Numbered from the stretch's first letter, positions 53,411-62,442 are shown. The stretch: DNA of 64,000 nucleotides from an uncultured Paraprevotella sp. (GCA_910586505.1 CAJUGV010000008.1:37268-101267), one strand, 5' to 3'. Notes: generated by a model not told the origin, from the letters alone. Translations and numbers: made by a program.

Positions 53411-53899
53411 TTAGGGTTGTAGAATCAGTTCCCAGTTCGTCACATCGAGGCGTAGCCCGAACTTTTCGCCTACTTTTTCATAATAGGCGACTTGCTTGAA
53501 TCCAAGTTTGTCGTGTAGGGCATAGCTTGCTTCGTTGCCGTGGGTGATGCAGGCTATGAGTACATGGCAATCCGGACGCCGGCAGGCTTCGATAAGTTGT
53601 GCCATAAGTGACAGTCCGATGCCCTGATGCAAGGCTTGGGAAGAAACGTATACAGTTGTCTCCCATGTATAACGGTAGGCTGCCCTTTCCTGCCACAAAT
53701 GAGCGTAGGCATAACCGAGAATCCGTCCGTCCTTTTCGGCTACCAGATAGGGAAAGGATGCGGATATATCGGTGATGCGTCTGCGCATCTCCGTCTCCGT
53801 GACAGCTTCCGTTTCGAAAGTGGCCACGCTGTGCAGGACATATTCGTTATAGATGTCGGCGATAGCTCGGGCGTCGTTTGTCTTGGCATGTCTTATCAT
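53411..53899 (-). CDS. GNAT N-acetyltransferase, phosphinothricin-type
   Basis: A 162-aa cytosolic acetyltransferase. MIRHAKTNDARAIADIYNEYVLHSVATFE with the later YVSSQALHQGIGLSLMAQLIEA core (acetyl-CoA loop HQGIGLSLM) and ACITHGNEASYALHDKLGF fit the phosphinothricin/methionine-sulfoximine acetyltransferase group. The real substrate is unknown. A -7 box TACTTTTG lies upstream (complement of 53922-53929). It is the last ordinary gene before the retron island. Confidence 0.9.
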   Translation of the reverse strand: MIRHAKTNDARAIADIYNEYVLHSVATFETEAVTETEMRRRITDISASFPYLVAEKDGRILGYAYAHLWQERAAYRYTWETTVYVSSQALHQGIGLSLMAQLIEACRRPDCHVLIACITHGNEASYALHDKLGFKQVAYYEKVGEKFGLRLDVTNWELILQP

Positions 53900-54009
53900 G
53901 ACTGGATTCTCATTGAATATGCAAAAGTAGTAAAAACGTTGCGCTTTATCTTCTTTTGGGGCGAGATTTATTCATTGTCGGTTTAATGAATGTGTTTTGG
54001 AGTGGAGCC

Positions 54010-54434
54010 AGGAAAATAAAAAGAGAAAGACCACTCGGGGTTTCTTTCTTTGAGCGGTGCATACGGGACTGACGGAGTATGCGATTGATTATAAGACTTC
54101 TCCAAGAAAGGCGCACGGTGCGGCACCTGCTGCATTTCTATGTCTTTCCGACAGGGATTATGCCTTGTGCCAACGGGGCATAGACAGTGATTTTCGGCGC
54201 CGCAACAAGAGCATGGATAATGATCATAAAAGTTTGGCTGTAATTGTTTCCGCGATGGCGTATTATGGATTTCAGTATCCCATTTTGCTCTTGTTCCGCA
54301 AAAATGAGGATGTATAGCAAGGGTGGGGCGCCGTTGACAGAAAATGTGGGGTGGACATCCCAAGGCATTGGATCCAAACGGAAACAGACGAAGCCATATT
54401 TCAAAGAATCACCCGACACTCAAACCGCAGTTTT
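54010..54434. other. left flank of the retron island with partial tRNA copy
   Basis: 54054-54070 reads GCGGTGCATACGGGACT, matching the 3' end of the tRNA-Asp gene at 57833-57849 in 16 of 17 positions and in the same orientation. Just before it (about 54022-54049), in the direction a tRNA transcript would run, is a weak hairpin plus T-rich tract like a terminator. The rest (54071-54434) has only low-quality frames, for example a plus-strand frame to 54317 with KTSPRKAHGAAPAAFL, which I cannot assign. Confidence 0.65.
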
Positions 54435-55520
54435 CTATATACCCCAATCTATCGAATTAGCTAAGGATAACATTTTCTGCGCTTCGGCCGGTTCGACAGA
54501 ATGTACGAAACGTATCTTCCCAAGCAGCCAGTCTTTACCATACCCCTTACCGGGAGCAATTCGGTTAAAATGGGATACGGCGCCATATTTCTGACAAAAA
54601 TAAAGATGCCGGTAAATTTCTTTCTTATATTTCTTCGGGATACGGACTCCTCCGTTTATTAATAAGCCGGTAACCATCTGTTTCTGTCCTCTTCCATATT
54701 TCCCTACTTTATTCCAATTAATAATGAACTTTTCGTTTTCTATGATCTTCCTGATAACTCTCACATTCGGCATGTTCTCCGCCTTTCCCGAAAAAGTAAT
54801 ATCGTCTGCATACCTGGAATAATTAACTCCATATCGGTTGGCCAATCCCGATAATCGTTTATCAAGTCGCCTACATACAATATTCGATATGCCGGGACTT
54901 GTAGGAGCACCCTGTGCCAAAACAGGTTCTCTTTTACTTATATTCCATAGACGTTTCGCTTCTTGAGCAGGCATTGAGCTGAAGAGGTCATTTGGAATGG
55001 ATGCCGTACAAATATTCGCCAACTCCATAGCGACATTCGGTACATATCCCAACGACTTAAACACACCGTAAATCCGTCTTAACCCGATTGTCTCAAAGAA
55101 ATTAGATAAATCGAGATTAAGAATCACTTCCTGATCTTCATGTATCTTGGCATTGTCTACTATTGACCTTCCCTTGGCAAATCCCATAGCACATGACGAT
55201 ATGGGTACCTTATCCAATATATATGTCTTTATCCACTCCTGGATGACTTTTATATTACTGTGCGGAGCGACAATCCGCCTATGTCCTCCCCGTTTCTTTT
55301 TAATAAAGTAATGAGTATAATAGTAGTCTCGATACTTAACAATGTCCTGAAATTTAATGAATTCAACATCAACAAGCAATGCCAGATGCCTGGGCGAAAA
55401 TATCACAGGCAATCCTTTCTGCATCAAGTTATCGGCATAATCCACTGTATCGCGTATAAATCGATACGAATGCTTTTCTGACCGCGCCTGCTGTATATAC
55501 GAATTTCGAGGAAAGTTCAT
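54435..55520 (-). CDS. retron reverse transcriptase
   Basis: Makes msDNA from the structured RNA encoded just upstream. At 361 aa (from ATG 55520) it has the retron RT pattern: the hallmark NAKIH (NAxxH) at about 123-127, LDLSNFF at about 136-142 with the first catalytic Asp, QGAPTSPGISN at about 203-213, YADD at about 237-240 and VTGL at about 283-286. No maturase, Cas or DGR-type domains are attached. An in-frame TTG at 55577 would overlap the RNA repeat a2 and is rejected. The gene starts 4 nt after the ncRNA. Expected role is anti-phage defence together with the PRTase protein. Confidence 0.92.
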   Translation of the reverse strand: MNFPRNSYIQQARSEKHSYRFIRDTVDYADNLMQKGLPVIFSPRHLALLVDVEFIKFQDIVKYRDYYYTHYFIKKKRGGHRRIVAPHSNIKVIQEWIKTYILDKVPISSCAMGFAKGRSIVDNAKIHEDQEVILNLDLSNFFETIGLRRIYGVFKSLGYVPNVAMELANICTASIPNDLFSSMPAQEAKRLWNISKREPVLAQGAPTSPGISNIVCRRLDKRLSGLANRYGVNYSRYADDITFSGKAENMPNVRVIRKIIENEKFIINWNKVGKYGRGQKQMVTGLLINGGVRIPKKYKKEIYRHLYFCQKYGAVSHFNRIAPGKGYGKDWLLGKIRFVHSVEPAEAQKMLSLANSIDWGI

Positions 55521-55524
55521 GTTT

Positions 55525-55690
55525 GATTCGATTACTCTTTTTGGAATATGAACGTCAGTGAATAATGTGTGACTCAAGAGCTGTAAGCTCGCAGATGTTA
55601 CACATTAATCAGTATAATGTAGCTTTATCAGCCCTGAAACCAAACGGGTTTCAGAGGTCTTTTTATAAGAAAGACACAGCTAATCGAATC
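55525..55690 (-). ncRNA. retron msr-msd non-coding RNA
   Basis: Read on the minus strand, the 166-nt stretch starts with GATTCGATTA (a1, complement of 55681-55690) and ends with its perfect complement TAATCGAATC (a2, complement of 55525-55534). After a1 comes TTAGC, the usual place of the branching G. Two msr hairpins follow: 55657-55675, and 55634-55654 with perfect 8-bp arms. The msd part is an 8-bp stem, 55563-55570 with 55600-55607, enclosing a smaller hairpin at 55578-55590. It fills the gap between the PRTase stop (3 nt away) and the RT start (4 nt away). Confidence 0.88.
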
Positions 55691-55693
55691 TAC

Positions 55694-56911
55694 TTACGAA
55701 CTTCCCCGAAATCGTTTAGGTACATATATCATATCTTCTATTATTGACAACGACTTATTTTCCTTTTCACGTTGAAATCTCGACTTCTTTTGCACTTCAT
55801 CAAACAACACATGAGCGCGTAAAGTGAGTCCGTCATTTGCATCGAACAAACCTTTAGCCCTACCTTTTTCCATCATAGCATCATACTCCTCCATTCCGAA
55901 ACCTAATTTCTGACAGACTGTCAGCGGTGATTTATGCCTCTTCTTTAGGAATATAATACTCAATAATTTTATGGTATCCTTATTATACCGTTCATCCCAA
56001 TCAAACAATCCTTTATTCAAGTTTAACCGGAATAACAGGCTGCCCCAATAGTATTGACTTTCTTTGAATTGCTTTGACCTCTCGACAAGCAAATGACCTC
56101 TTCTCGGAAAAATCGGCTTCCATTTTTTGTTTGTTCCTTCCAGCTGAATATCGGCCCACAATATTGGAAGCGTATTATTCGGAATCGAATGCTCAAACCC
56201 AATAAGGGCCTGTGAGTTCATGAAACCAAGCGGGTGCATACCAGACTTCCTGTTTTGGTATGCTGGTTCCGGATAAAGTTTATTTCCATATTTAAAACAG
56301 AAATCTCTAATAACAGCCATTCTCTGGTAATACCCAAATACCGATCCACGCTTTACAAATGCACTATTCCGTTTATTACCCATCATCAAGATTCCATGAT
56401 TTTGAAGGAGCGTCTGTGCTTTCTGCATATATACCACTGTCAAAGCACACACTTCCGTTTCATCAGGCAATGAGGGTTTCACTTCATTGTAAAACTTCGC
56501 AATGGAACCTCCGGTGCCAGCAAAGTCATCTACAATCACCACCACACTATTTTCTTTCAGATTGGAGATGTCGGTACTGCTTACAATCGTAATGTACTTT
56601 CTATAATCCGATACCACCGGTGTCTTTTTGATGTAATAAGCCATGGCCGCACCACTCTTTCCGGGTTTACCTAAAGGCAATACATAAATATACTTTCCAC
56701 GATATAGTTCTATTATCCGAGAAAGTCCAGAATTAAACTCTCTTATAATGTCATTCGTAGAAAAATACTCGAAATGGTTTAATACAATCAAAGCGTTCTT
56801 CCAATCCTCACGTTCAAAGTTTTCAAGCCATAGCAATATGTCTAAAGGAGATATAACCTGATTGCATCTCCTACAGATATTCTCTATGATAGCTTGATAC
56901 TCTTTCAACAT
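55694..56911 (-). CDS. retron effector: phosphoribosyltransferase-like protein with winged helix
   Basis: A 405-aa protein. The N-terminal helical part (WLENFEREDWKNALIVLNHF) leads to a PRTase core with VVVIVDDFAGTGGS at about 123-136, the PRPP-loop motif. The C-terminal part (about 318-385, IKLLSIIFLKKRHKSPLTV with YDAMMEKGRAKGLF) resembles a winged helix. PRTase-type proteins of this sort are associated with retrons of type III as I recall. The activity is unknown; pyrophosphate- or nucleotide-linked toxicity is inference. It is the first gene of the operon, before the ncRNA and RT. Confidence 0.88.
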   Translation of the reverse strand: MLKEYQAIIENICRRCNQVISPLDILLWLENFEREDWKNALIVLNHFEYFSTNDIIREFNSGLSRIIELYRGKYIYVLPLGKPGKSGAAMAYYIKKTPVVSDYRKYITIVSSTDISNLKENSVVVIVDDFAGTGGSIAKFYNEVKPSLPDETEVCALTVVYMQKAQTLLQNHGILMMGNKRNSAFVKRGSVFGYYQRMAVIRDFCFKYGNKLYPEPAYQNRKSGMHPLGFMNSQALIGFEHSIPNNTLPILWADIQLEGTNKKWKPIFPRRGHLLVERSKQFKESQYYWGSLLFRLNLNKGLFDWDERYNKDTIKLLSIIFLKKRHKSPLTVCQKLGFGMEEYDAMMEKGRAKGLFDANDGLTLRAHVLFDEVQKKSRFQREKENKSLSIIEDMIYVPKRFRGSS

Positions 56912-56927
56912 ATAAAATGATATAAAG

Positions 56928-56935
56928 CAAAGATA
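56928..56935 (-). promoter_or_regulatory. -7 box for the retron operon
   Basis: TATCTTTG on the minus strand matches TAnnTTTG, 17 nt upstream of the PRTase start. The nearest TTTG-like -33 (complement of 56963-56966) is 27 nt away, too far for a standard fit. Confidence 0.4.
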
Positions 56936-57447
56936 TAAAAGTTATGACCCCGATAACTAATACAAATCGTAAATTATCATATTTTAACTCAAAGTCAGCC
57001 TCTCAAATTCAAGGAGCTATACAATAATAAGTCCCTTGACATTCAGGGGAGGATCTGGCAAATGACTACGTTTCTGAATTTAGGATGGAACCTCCTTCCT
57101 TTTAAAACATTTTCCTAATTATTGCTTTGGACTTAAGATATTATACAAGAAAAAGAAGAATGCTTTTAAATAGGTTAGCCTTATTTTGAGTGGCATATTA
57201 CATTTCTGAGGCGTATCATCTTTCTATTGACTTTCTTCACAGAGGCAATGGCAATAAAGGTAAAATTGTTGATTTGCATAAAAGCTGGGACTTTAGCATG
57301 TGATAGAATTTCTTTTATACTAATACGTTGTCAGTTTATGTATACGATCAAGATTCGAGGCAAAAAGACCTAAAGAAAAATGGTCAAATAGGAAATGATA
57401 TGCCGACTTTTGATGAAAGAAAGAAAAAGTAACAGGCAGAACGTTTC

Positions 57448-57768
57448 GGGAGACCAATGGGGAGACCAACTTTACTTGCGTGAATGAATAATGGGGTGAT
57501 AAGAGTTGGTATTCCATATTATAATAAGGTATAGAACAAAAACGGTGTAGCCCACAGTACAATACGCATACTGTGGGCTACACCGTTGGTCTCCCTGTCG
57601 GTATCAATCAGGGGGCTATGAAAAAGTTATTGGGGTATTTCGTCAAAACATGAACACAGTGATTTGCGGGAAAAGGCTATTTGCAGACAGGAATATAATA
57701 AGAGGGTGTTTTACAGTAAACTGCAATGTATCAGAATGCGTCAAAGTGTGTTATCGGATTGGTCTCCC
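57448..57768. repeat. four copies of decamer GGGAGACCAA
   Basis: Two direct copies at 57448-57457 and 57460-57469, then two inverted copies (TTGGTCTCCC) at 57586-57595 and 57759-57768. A partial GAGACCCC follows at 57773. They lie next to the tRNA-Asp gene and may be recombinase or regulator binding sites. Confidence 0.6.
57541..57587. terminator. strong hairpin upstream of the retron
   Basis: Perfect 19-bp arms (57541-57559 and 57569-57587) with a 9-nt loop. No T-tract on either side is strong, so it could be a terminator or a structured DNA site. Confidence 0.55.
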
Positions 57769-57786
57769 GATTGAGACCCCAAGAAA

Positions 57787-57821
57787 AAAGCCCTTGAAAG
57801 TGATTGACTTTCAAGGGCTTT
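57787..57821 (-). terminator. terminator for tRNA-Asp
   Basis: Perfect 15-bp arms (57787-57801 and 57807-57821) followed by T residues on the minus strand, just 12 nt beyond the tRNA-Asp 3' end. Confidence 0.75.
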
Positions 57822-57833
57822 GGAATGTTGTTG

Positions 57834-57907
57834 CGGTGCGTACGGGACTCGAACCCGTGACCCCATGCGTGACAGGCATGTATTCTAACCAACTGAACTA
57901 ACGCACC
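57834..57907 (-). tRNA. tRNA-Asp(GTC), copy 1
   Basis: A 74-nt tRNA on the minus strand with acceptor GGTGCGT pairing with ACGCACC, anticodon loop CTGTCAC (GTC), T-loop TTCGAGT and discriminator G. Identical to the copy at 63689-63762. Its 3' end faces the retron island and resembles the partial copy at 54054. Confidence 0.97.
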
Positions 57908-58054
57908 TTTCTATCAGCTATCGGTTAACTTCCCGATTGCGAGTGCAAAGATATGGAAAATGTGTGAATCGGCCAAAGAATCATTTGCTTTTTTTAGTTG
58001 TTTCTTGCTTTTTTCTGTGAGAAGAACGCATTTGGCATCCCTTACCGTTGTCGG

Positions 58055-59395
58055 CTATTGATTCAATAAGCTCATAATCTTTCCGCTTAGCTGGAGTAGT
58101 GAGATTTCACACATCTTAGTGTCGTATTCCGATACCAGCAGTCGTTCTTCCGCATCCAGCAGGCTCTGCTGTGCTTCTCGCATTTCGAATCCCGACAAGT
58201 CGCCTTTCATGTATCTCAGGCTGGCATATTCATAGTTCTCCTGCGCGGCTACGAGGTTTTGCCGTTCCATCTGCATCACCTGCCAGTTGTTGCGATAGGC
58301 TTGCCACAGATTGTTCAGATCTGATTTCAGAGACAGTTTTAAGTCTTCTTTTTCCAGTTCTGCGAATTCTATGGCTAAGGCGGCATTTCTTTTCTGCATT
58401 TTGCGCTTGCCGTCGAACAGATTGAAACCTATAGTGACACCGGCATTCAGTCCCCAGTTTTCACGTCTTTTTGTGGCTGACCGTTCATAACGGTTGAGGG
58501 TATAGCCGTAGCCGGCTTTGAGATGGATATAAGGGTAGTCTCGTGACATGACCTTCTTGTAGTCAGCTCTGACCACATCGGTATTTTTGTCAGCCATCAG
58601 CAGGGAGGCATTGGCGGATAGTGTAGCCTGCCATAGCTCTTCATATTGCAGATCCGGATTAACGTCTATGGCGGTGTCTCGTATGCAGACGTGTGCCGTT
58701 ACTTCCTGATTGGCCATCAATTCGTTCAGTTTAATTTGAGATGAGTTGAGTACGACGCGCTGTTTCATGTATTTGGCGCTGTCTGCATTGAAGTCAACCT
58801 TGGCTTGTAAATAGTCCAGACGTGAGAAGTTTCCGATATGGTATCGTACTTCCACAATGCGCATGCGTTCTCGCGAAAGGGACATGGCATAATAGAAGTT
58901 CTTCAGACGTATTTTTTCCTGTATGTAGTGGTAATATTCTGCGGTGAGCAAGGCTATATAGTCTTCTATCTCAATGCGTGTCTGCAATTCGCCCTGTTCA
59001 CGAAGAAGTTGTAGTTGCTTGTAATTCGTCCACACGCTGAATCCATTGAATACAGTCCAGTTCAGGTCAATACCGGCGTCCAGTGTTTCGTCAAGAGTGC
59101 CGTATTCATGAGCTGTTACACCTGTAGTGCGTGCCGTGGTCCGTGTAGAATTTAGATTTCCTCCGTAGGATGTACTGAGGTCAATGGTGGGCAGCATGCC
59201 TGCATTGGCACGTGTGGCATTGTTGGCGCTCACTTCCTCGCGGTTTTTTACCATGCGGAGTGAGTAGTTGTTTTCCAGTCCTTGCGTGAGGCAGTCTTGC
59301 AGGGTTACGGGATTATGTGTGTTGATGGAGTCCTGTTTGGCTTGTGCTTGCAGGAAGCACAGCGTGAGAAGGAGCCATGATATTCTATTTTTCAT
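58055..59395 (-). CDS. TolC-family outer-membrane efflux protein
   Basis: A 446-aa channel protein with a signal peptide ending near LQAQAK. Helical repeats (TLQDCLTQGLENNYSLRM; RYHIGNFSRLDYLQAKVDFN) match the TolC family. It overlaps the RND gene by 11 nt and is third in the operon MFP-RND-TolC. The exported compound is unknown. Confidence 0.93.
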   Translation of the reverse strand: MKNRISWLLLTLCFLQAQAKQDSINTHNPVTLQDCLTQGLENNYSLRMVKNREEVSANNATRANAGMLPTIDLSTSYGGNLNSTRTTARTTGVTAHEYGTLDETLDAGIDLNWTVFNGFSVWTNYKQLQLLREQGELQTRIEIEDYIALLTAEYYHYIQEKIRLKNFYYAMSLSRERMRIVEVRYHIGNFSRLDYLQAKVDFNADSAKYMKQRVVLNSSQIKLNELMANQEVTAHVCIRDTAIDVNPDLQYEELWQATLSANASLLMADKNTDVVRADYKKVMSRDYPYIHLKAGYGYTLNRYERSATKRRENWGLNAGVTIGFNLFDGKRKMQKRNAALAIEFAELEKEDLKLSLKSDLNNLWQAYRNNWQVMQMERQNLVAAQENYEYASLRYMKGDLSGFEMREAQQSLLDAEERLLVSEYDTKMCEISLLQLSGKIMSLLNQ

Positions 59396-62300
59396 TTTTG
59401 CGTTCTTTATTAATTCGGTTGGTGGAGATATAACTGTATACGGCCGGCACGATATACATAGTCAGGAATGTCGATACCACCATGCCTCCGACTACCGCTA
59501 CTCCCATGGCTATGCGTTGGTTACAACCTTCTCCCGTGGCGAAAGCCAGCGGGATCAGTCCCAGAATGGTGGACGCACTGGTCATGAGAATTGGTCGCAG
59601 ACGTTGAAGGGACGCATCGTGTACGGCGGTAATCTTGTCCAGTCCTTGTTCTTGTTTTAAGTTGGCAAATTCTACGATAAGAATACCGTTCTTGGCAACC
59701 AGTCCGATCAGCATGATGATACCGATTTGACTGAATACGTTCATTGTGATGTCGTTGAAGTACATGAACATCAGCGCACCGGCAATAGCCAACGGAACGG
59801 TGAGCATGATGATGAACGGATCTTTGAAACTTTCGAACTGTGCTGCCAGAATCAGATAGATGAGAACTAATGCCAGAATGAAAGCAAACATGAGGCTGGA
59901 GGAACTTTCACGAAAATCCTTTGAGTCTCCGGATAATGAAGTACGGAATGTATCGTCAAGTGTCTCTTTGGCAATCTTGTCCATTTCATCCAGTCCTTGC
60001 CCTATGGTTTTTCCTTCTGCCAGTCCGGCAGAGATGGTGGCGGATACAAATCGGTTGTAGCGGTAGAGTTTGGGGGGAGCAATACTGCTTTCCAATTCTA
60101 TGAGGTTGTCCATTTGAATCATCCTGCCGTCATTGCTTCGCAGGTAGATGGCTCGCAGGTCGGCAGGTTTGTTGCGTTGTTGACGGTTTATCTCTCCCAA
60201 TATCTCATATTGTTTTCCGTTCATGTAGAAATAGCCCATCCGTTGTCCGCTTAGTCCGTATTGCAGTGTTTCGGAGAGGTCACGTGTGTTGACTCCCATG
60301 ATGTTTGCTTTGTCGCGATTGATGTGAATACGGATTTCGGGTTTGCTGAACTTCAAGTCGACGTCTGCCATTTGGAATACCGGATTCTCGTATACCTTTT
60401 CCATGAACTGCGGTAATACTTTTTCCAGTTTCTCTATGTTGGTGGTTTGCAGTACGTATTGTACGGGCATGCTTCCGCGCCGTCCGCCGAATGATGATTG
60501 TTGCTGCACGAAAGCACGTGCTTTTGTCTTGCTCCTGACGGCTTTTGAAAGTTTTTCGGCGGCTTCCATCTGGGTATAGCTGCGATCGCCCATGTCTTTC
60601 AGGCGGATGCGTATATTTCCGCTTCCGCTCGACACGCGGGCTGTAACAGCTTCGGCATCGGGGATGACGGAGTCGACAATGTGGTTGATGTCTTCGGTAT
60701 AATCGCGCAGATATTCGTATGTTACGCCTTCTGCACCACGCGTATTGACGGTGATCATGGAACGGTCTTCCAGCGGAGCCATTTCCGAGGGGATTTCATT
60801 CCAGAAGTATATAATGGCTCCTAACATGAGAATGACAAACGGAAGTGTCCATATTCTATGGTTGAGTATGGCAACCAAAGAGCGGCTATATACATTGTTC
60901 AGGCCTTCAAAAAACGGTTCTGTCAGGAGGTAGAAAGAGTTTTTCCTCTTCCGCTGTTTAAGAAGTTTTGTAGCCAGCATGGGCGTGAAAGTAAGAGCGG
61001 CGAACGATGATATGACTACGGCTCCGGAGATGACCATGCTGAACTCGCGAAACAGACGTCCCGTCGTGCCTTCCATGAATACGATAGGGAAAAAGACTGC
61101 TATCAGGGTGATCGTGGTGGAGATGACGGCAAAGAAGATTTCTTTGGCCCCTTCTATACCGGCTTTCTTTGGATTCATACCTTGTTCGATGCGGATATAA
61201 ATATTCTCCGTCATCACGATGGCGTCGTCTACGACAAGACCGACGGCCAGCACTACGGCCAGCATGGTAAGCACGTTGATGGAGAATCCGAAAAGATACA
61301 TAATGAAGAAGGAACCGACGAGTGAGACCGGTATTACGATACAGGGCACCAAGGTCACACGCCAGTCACGAAGGAAGAGGAAGATGATGATGATCACCAG
61401 AACAAATGCTTCATAGACCGTCTGCTTCACTTCGTTGATGGATGCACGGATGAATTTAGTGTTGTCGAATCCGTAGCTGTACTGCACGTCTTCTGGCAGA
61501 TCCTTCTTCATCTGTTCCATACGTTCATATACCGCATCGGCGATGTTGATGTGGTTCGCTCCGGGCTGAGGGACTACGACTACGCCCACCATCGGTACGC
61601 CGTTCATTTTCATGTAGCTTTTGATGTCTGCTGCACTGAGTTCGGCGCGGCCGATATCGCTGAAGCGGATGATACGGTTTCCTTCATGCTTTACTATCAG
61701 ATCGTCGAACATTTTTGCGGTGTTCATCAAGCCGAGTGTACGAATGTTCAGTTCGATGGTGTTGCCTTCTATGCTTCCTGACGGTAATTCCACGTTTTCA
61801 TTGCCCACGGCATTCTTTACGTCCATCGGTGTGATGCCGTATCCTGCCATTTTTATCGGGTCGAGCCAAAGGCGCATCGCATATTTCTTTTCCCCCCAGA
61901 TGGAGACGCTGCTCACATCGGAGATGGTTTGAAGTTGCTCTTTGACGGTCAGGTCGGCAATCTCGCTCAATTCGAGTAACGAACGTTTTTCGCTTTGCAG
62001 GGCCACCATAAGGATAGGAGTGGCGTCGGCATCGGCTTTCGATACGGTAGGGGGATCGCAGTCGCGCGGCAGAAAACGTTGTGCACGTGATACTTTGTCA
62101 CGCACATCGTTTGCAGCCGTTTCAAGGTCGACGGACAATTCGAACTCCACTGTGATGCGGCTGTTGCCTTGCGAGCTTACGCTGGTCAGCGAGCGGATGC
62201 CCGGAATACCGTTGATGTTCTGTTCCAGCGGTTCGGTGATTTGGTTCTCTATCACATCAGCGTTTGCTCCGGCATAGGAACATGATACGGATATGATGGG

Positions 62301-62426
62301 ATTGTCCACCGAGGGATATTCTCGCACGCCGATATAGAAATAGCCGATCAAGCCGAACAATAGGATGATGACTGTCATAACCGTAGCCAGTACGGGACGA
62401 CGAATGCTTAATTCAGATATGTTCAT
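59385..62426 (-). CDS. RND-family efflux permease (HAE1/MdtB-like)
   Basis: A 1013-aa inner-membrane proton-driven pump. It begins MNISELSIRRPVLATVMT, has YPSVDNPIISVSCSYAGANA, the TM4 core VGLVVDDAIVMTENI with two Asp residues, and LIGLVAKNGILIVEFAN in the second half, as in HAE1-type multidrug exporters. This differs from the other RND pump in the window, which has a single Asp in TM4. It lies 16 nt after the adaptor gene. Confidence 0.95.
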   Translation of the reverse strand: MNISELSIRRPVLATVMTVIILLFGLIGYFYIGVREYPSVDNPIISVSCSYAGANADVIENQITEPLEQNINGIPGIRSLTSVSSQGNSRITVEFELSVDLETAANDVRDKVSRAQRFLPRDCDPPTVSKADADATPILMVALQSEKRSLLELSEIADLTVKEQLQTISDVSSVSIWGEKKYAMRLWLDPIKMAGYGITPMDVKNAVGNENVELPSGSIEGNTIELNIRTLGLMNTAKMFDDLIVKHEGNRIIRFSDIGRAELSAADIKSYMKMNGVPMVGVVVVPQPGANHINIADAVYERMEQMKKDLPEDVQYSYGFDNTKFIRASINEVKQTVYEAFVLVIIIIFLFLRDWRVTLVPCIVIPVSLVGSFFIMYLFGFSINVLTMLAVVLAVGLVVDDAIVMTENIYIRIEQGMNPKKAGIEGAKEIFFAVISTTITLIAVFFPIVFMEGTTGRLFREFSMVISGAVVISSFAALTFTPMLATKLLKQRKRKNSFYLLTEPFFEGLNNVYSRSLVAILNHRIWTLPFVILMLGAIIYFWNEIPSEMAPLEDRSMITVNTRGAEGVTYEYLRDYTEDINHIVDSVIPDAEAVTARVSSGSGNIRIRLKDMGDRSYTQMEAAEKLSKAVRSKTKARAFVQQQSSFGGRRGSMPVQYVLQTTNIEKLEKVLPQFMEKVYENPVFQMADVDLKFSKPEIRIHINRDKANIMGVNTRDLSETLQYGLSGQRMGYFYMNGKQYEILGEINRQQRNKPADLRAIYLRSNDGRMIQMDNLIELESSIAPPKLYRYNRFVSATISAGLAEGKTIGQGLDEMDKIAKETLDDTFRTSLSGDSKDFRESSSSLMFAFILALVLIYLILAAQFESFKDPFIIMLTVPLAIAGALMFMYFNDITMNVFSQIGIIMLIGLVAKNGILIVEFANLKQEQGLDKITAVHDASLQRLRPILMTSASTILGLIPLAFATGEGCNQRIAMGVAVVGGMVVSTFLTMYIVPAVYSYISTNRINKERKNEK

Positions 62427-62442
62427 GTGTCTCCTCCTTGGT

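Larger units (their letters stand above)
56912..57833. other. 922-nt AT-rich gap upstream of the retron
   Basis: No convincing gene. It holds the retron -7 box (56928-56935), four copies of a GGGAGACCAA decamer, a strong hairpin at 57541-57587 and the tRNA-Asp terminator at 57787-57821. It looks like remains of an integrative element or its promoter region. Confidence 0.6.

Noticed and set aside
53983..54363. Minus-strand frame left of the RT
   Set aside because: Atypical composition (His, Cys, Pro rich), no family resemblance, and it crosses the partial tRNA copy.
54435..55520. Group II intron or diversity-generating RT
   Set aside because: No maturase domain, intron RNA or template/variable repeat pair is seen; NAxxH, VTG and the a1/a2-bounded RNA fit a retron.
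55521..55577. Longer N-terminus for the reverse transcriptase from a TTG at 55577
   Set aside because: It would translate through the a2 repeat and part of the msd; the ATG at 55520 gives a normal RT start just after the RNA.
57320..57562. 80-aa minus-strand frame in the gap right of the retron
   Set aside because: No recognisable family, low-complexity aromatic sequence, and it overlaps two GGGAGACCAA repeats and the hairpin arm.
57650..57901. Plus-strand frame running across the tRNA-Asp gene
   Set aside because: Its last part, RTGLEPVTPCVTGMYSNQLN, is the tRNA read as protein; a well-known false frame.
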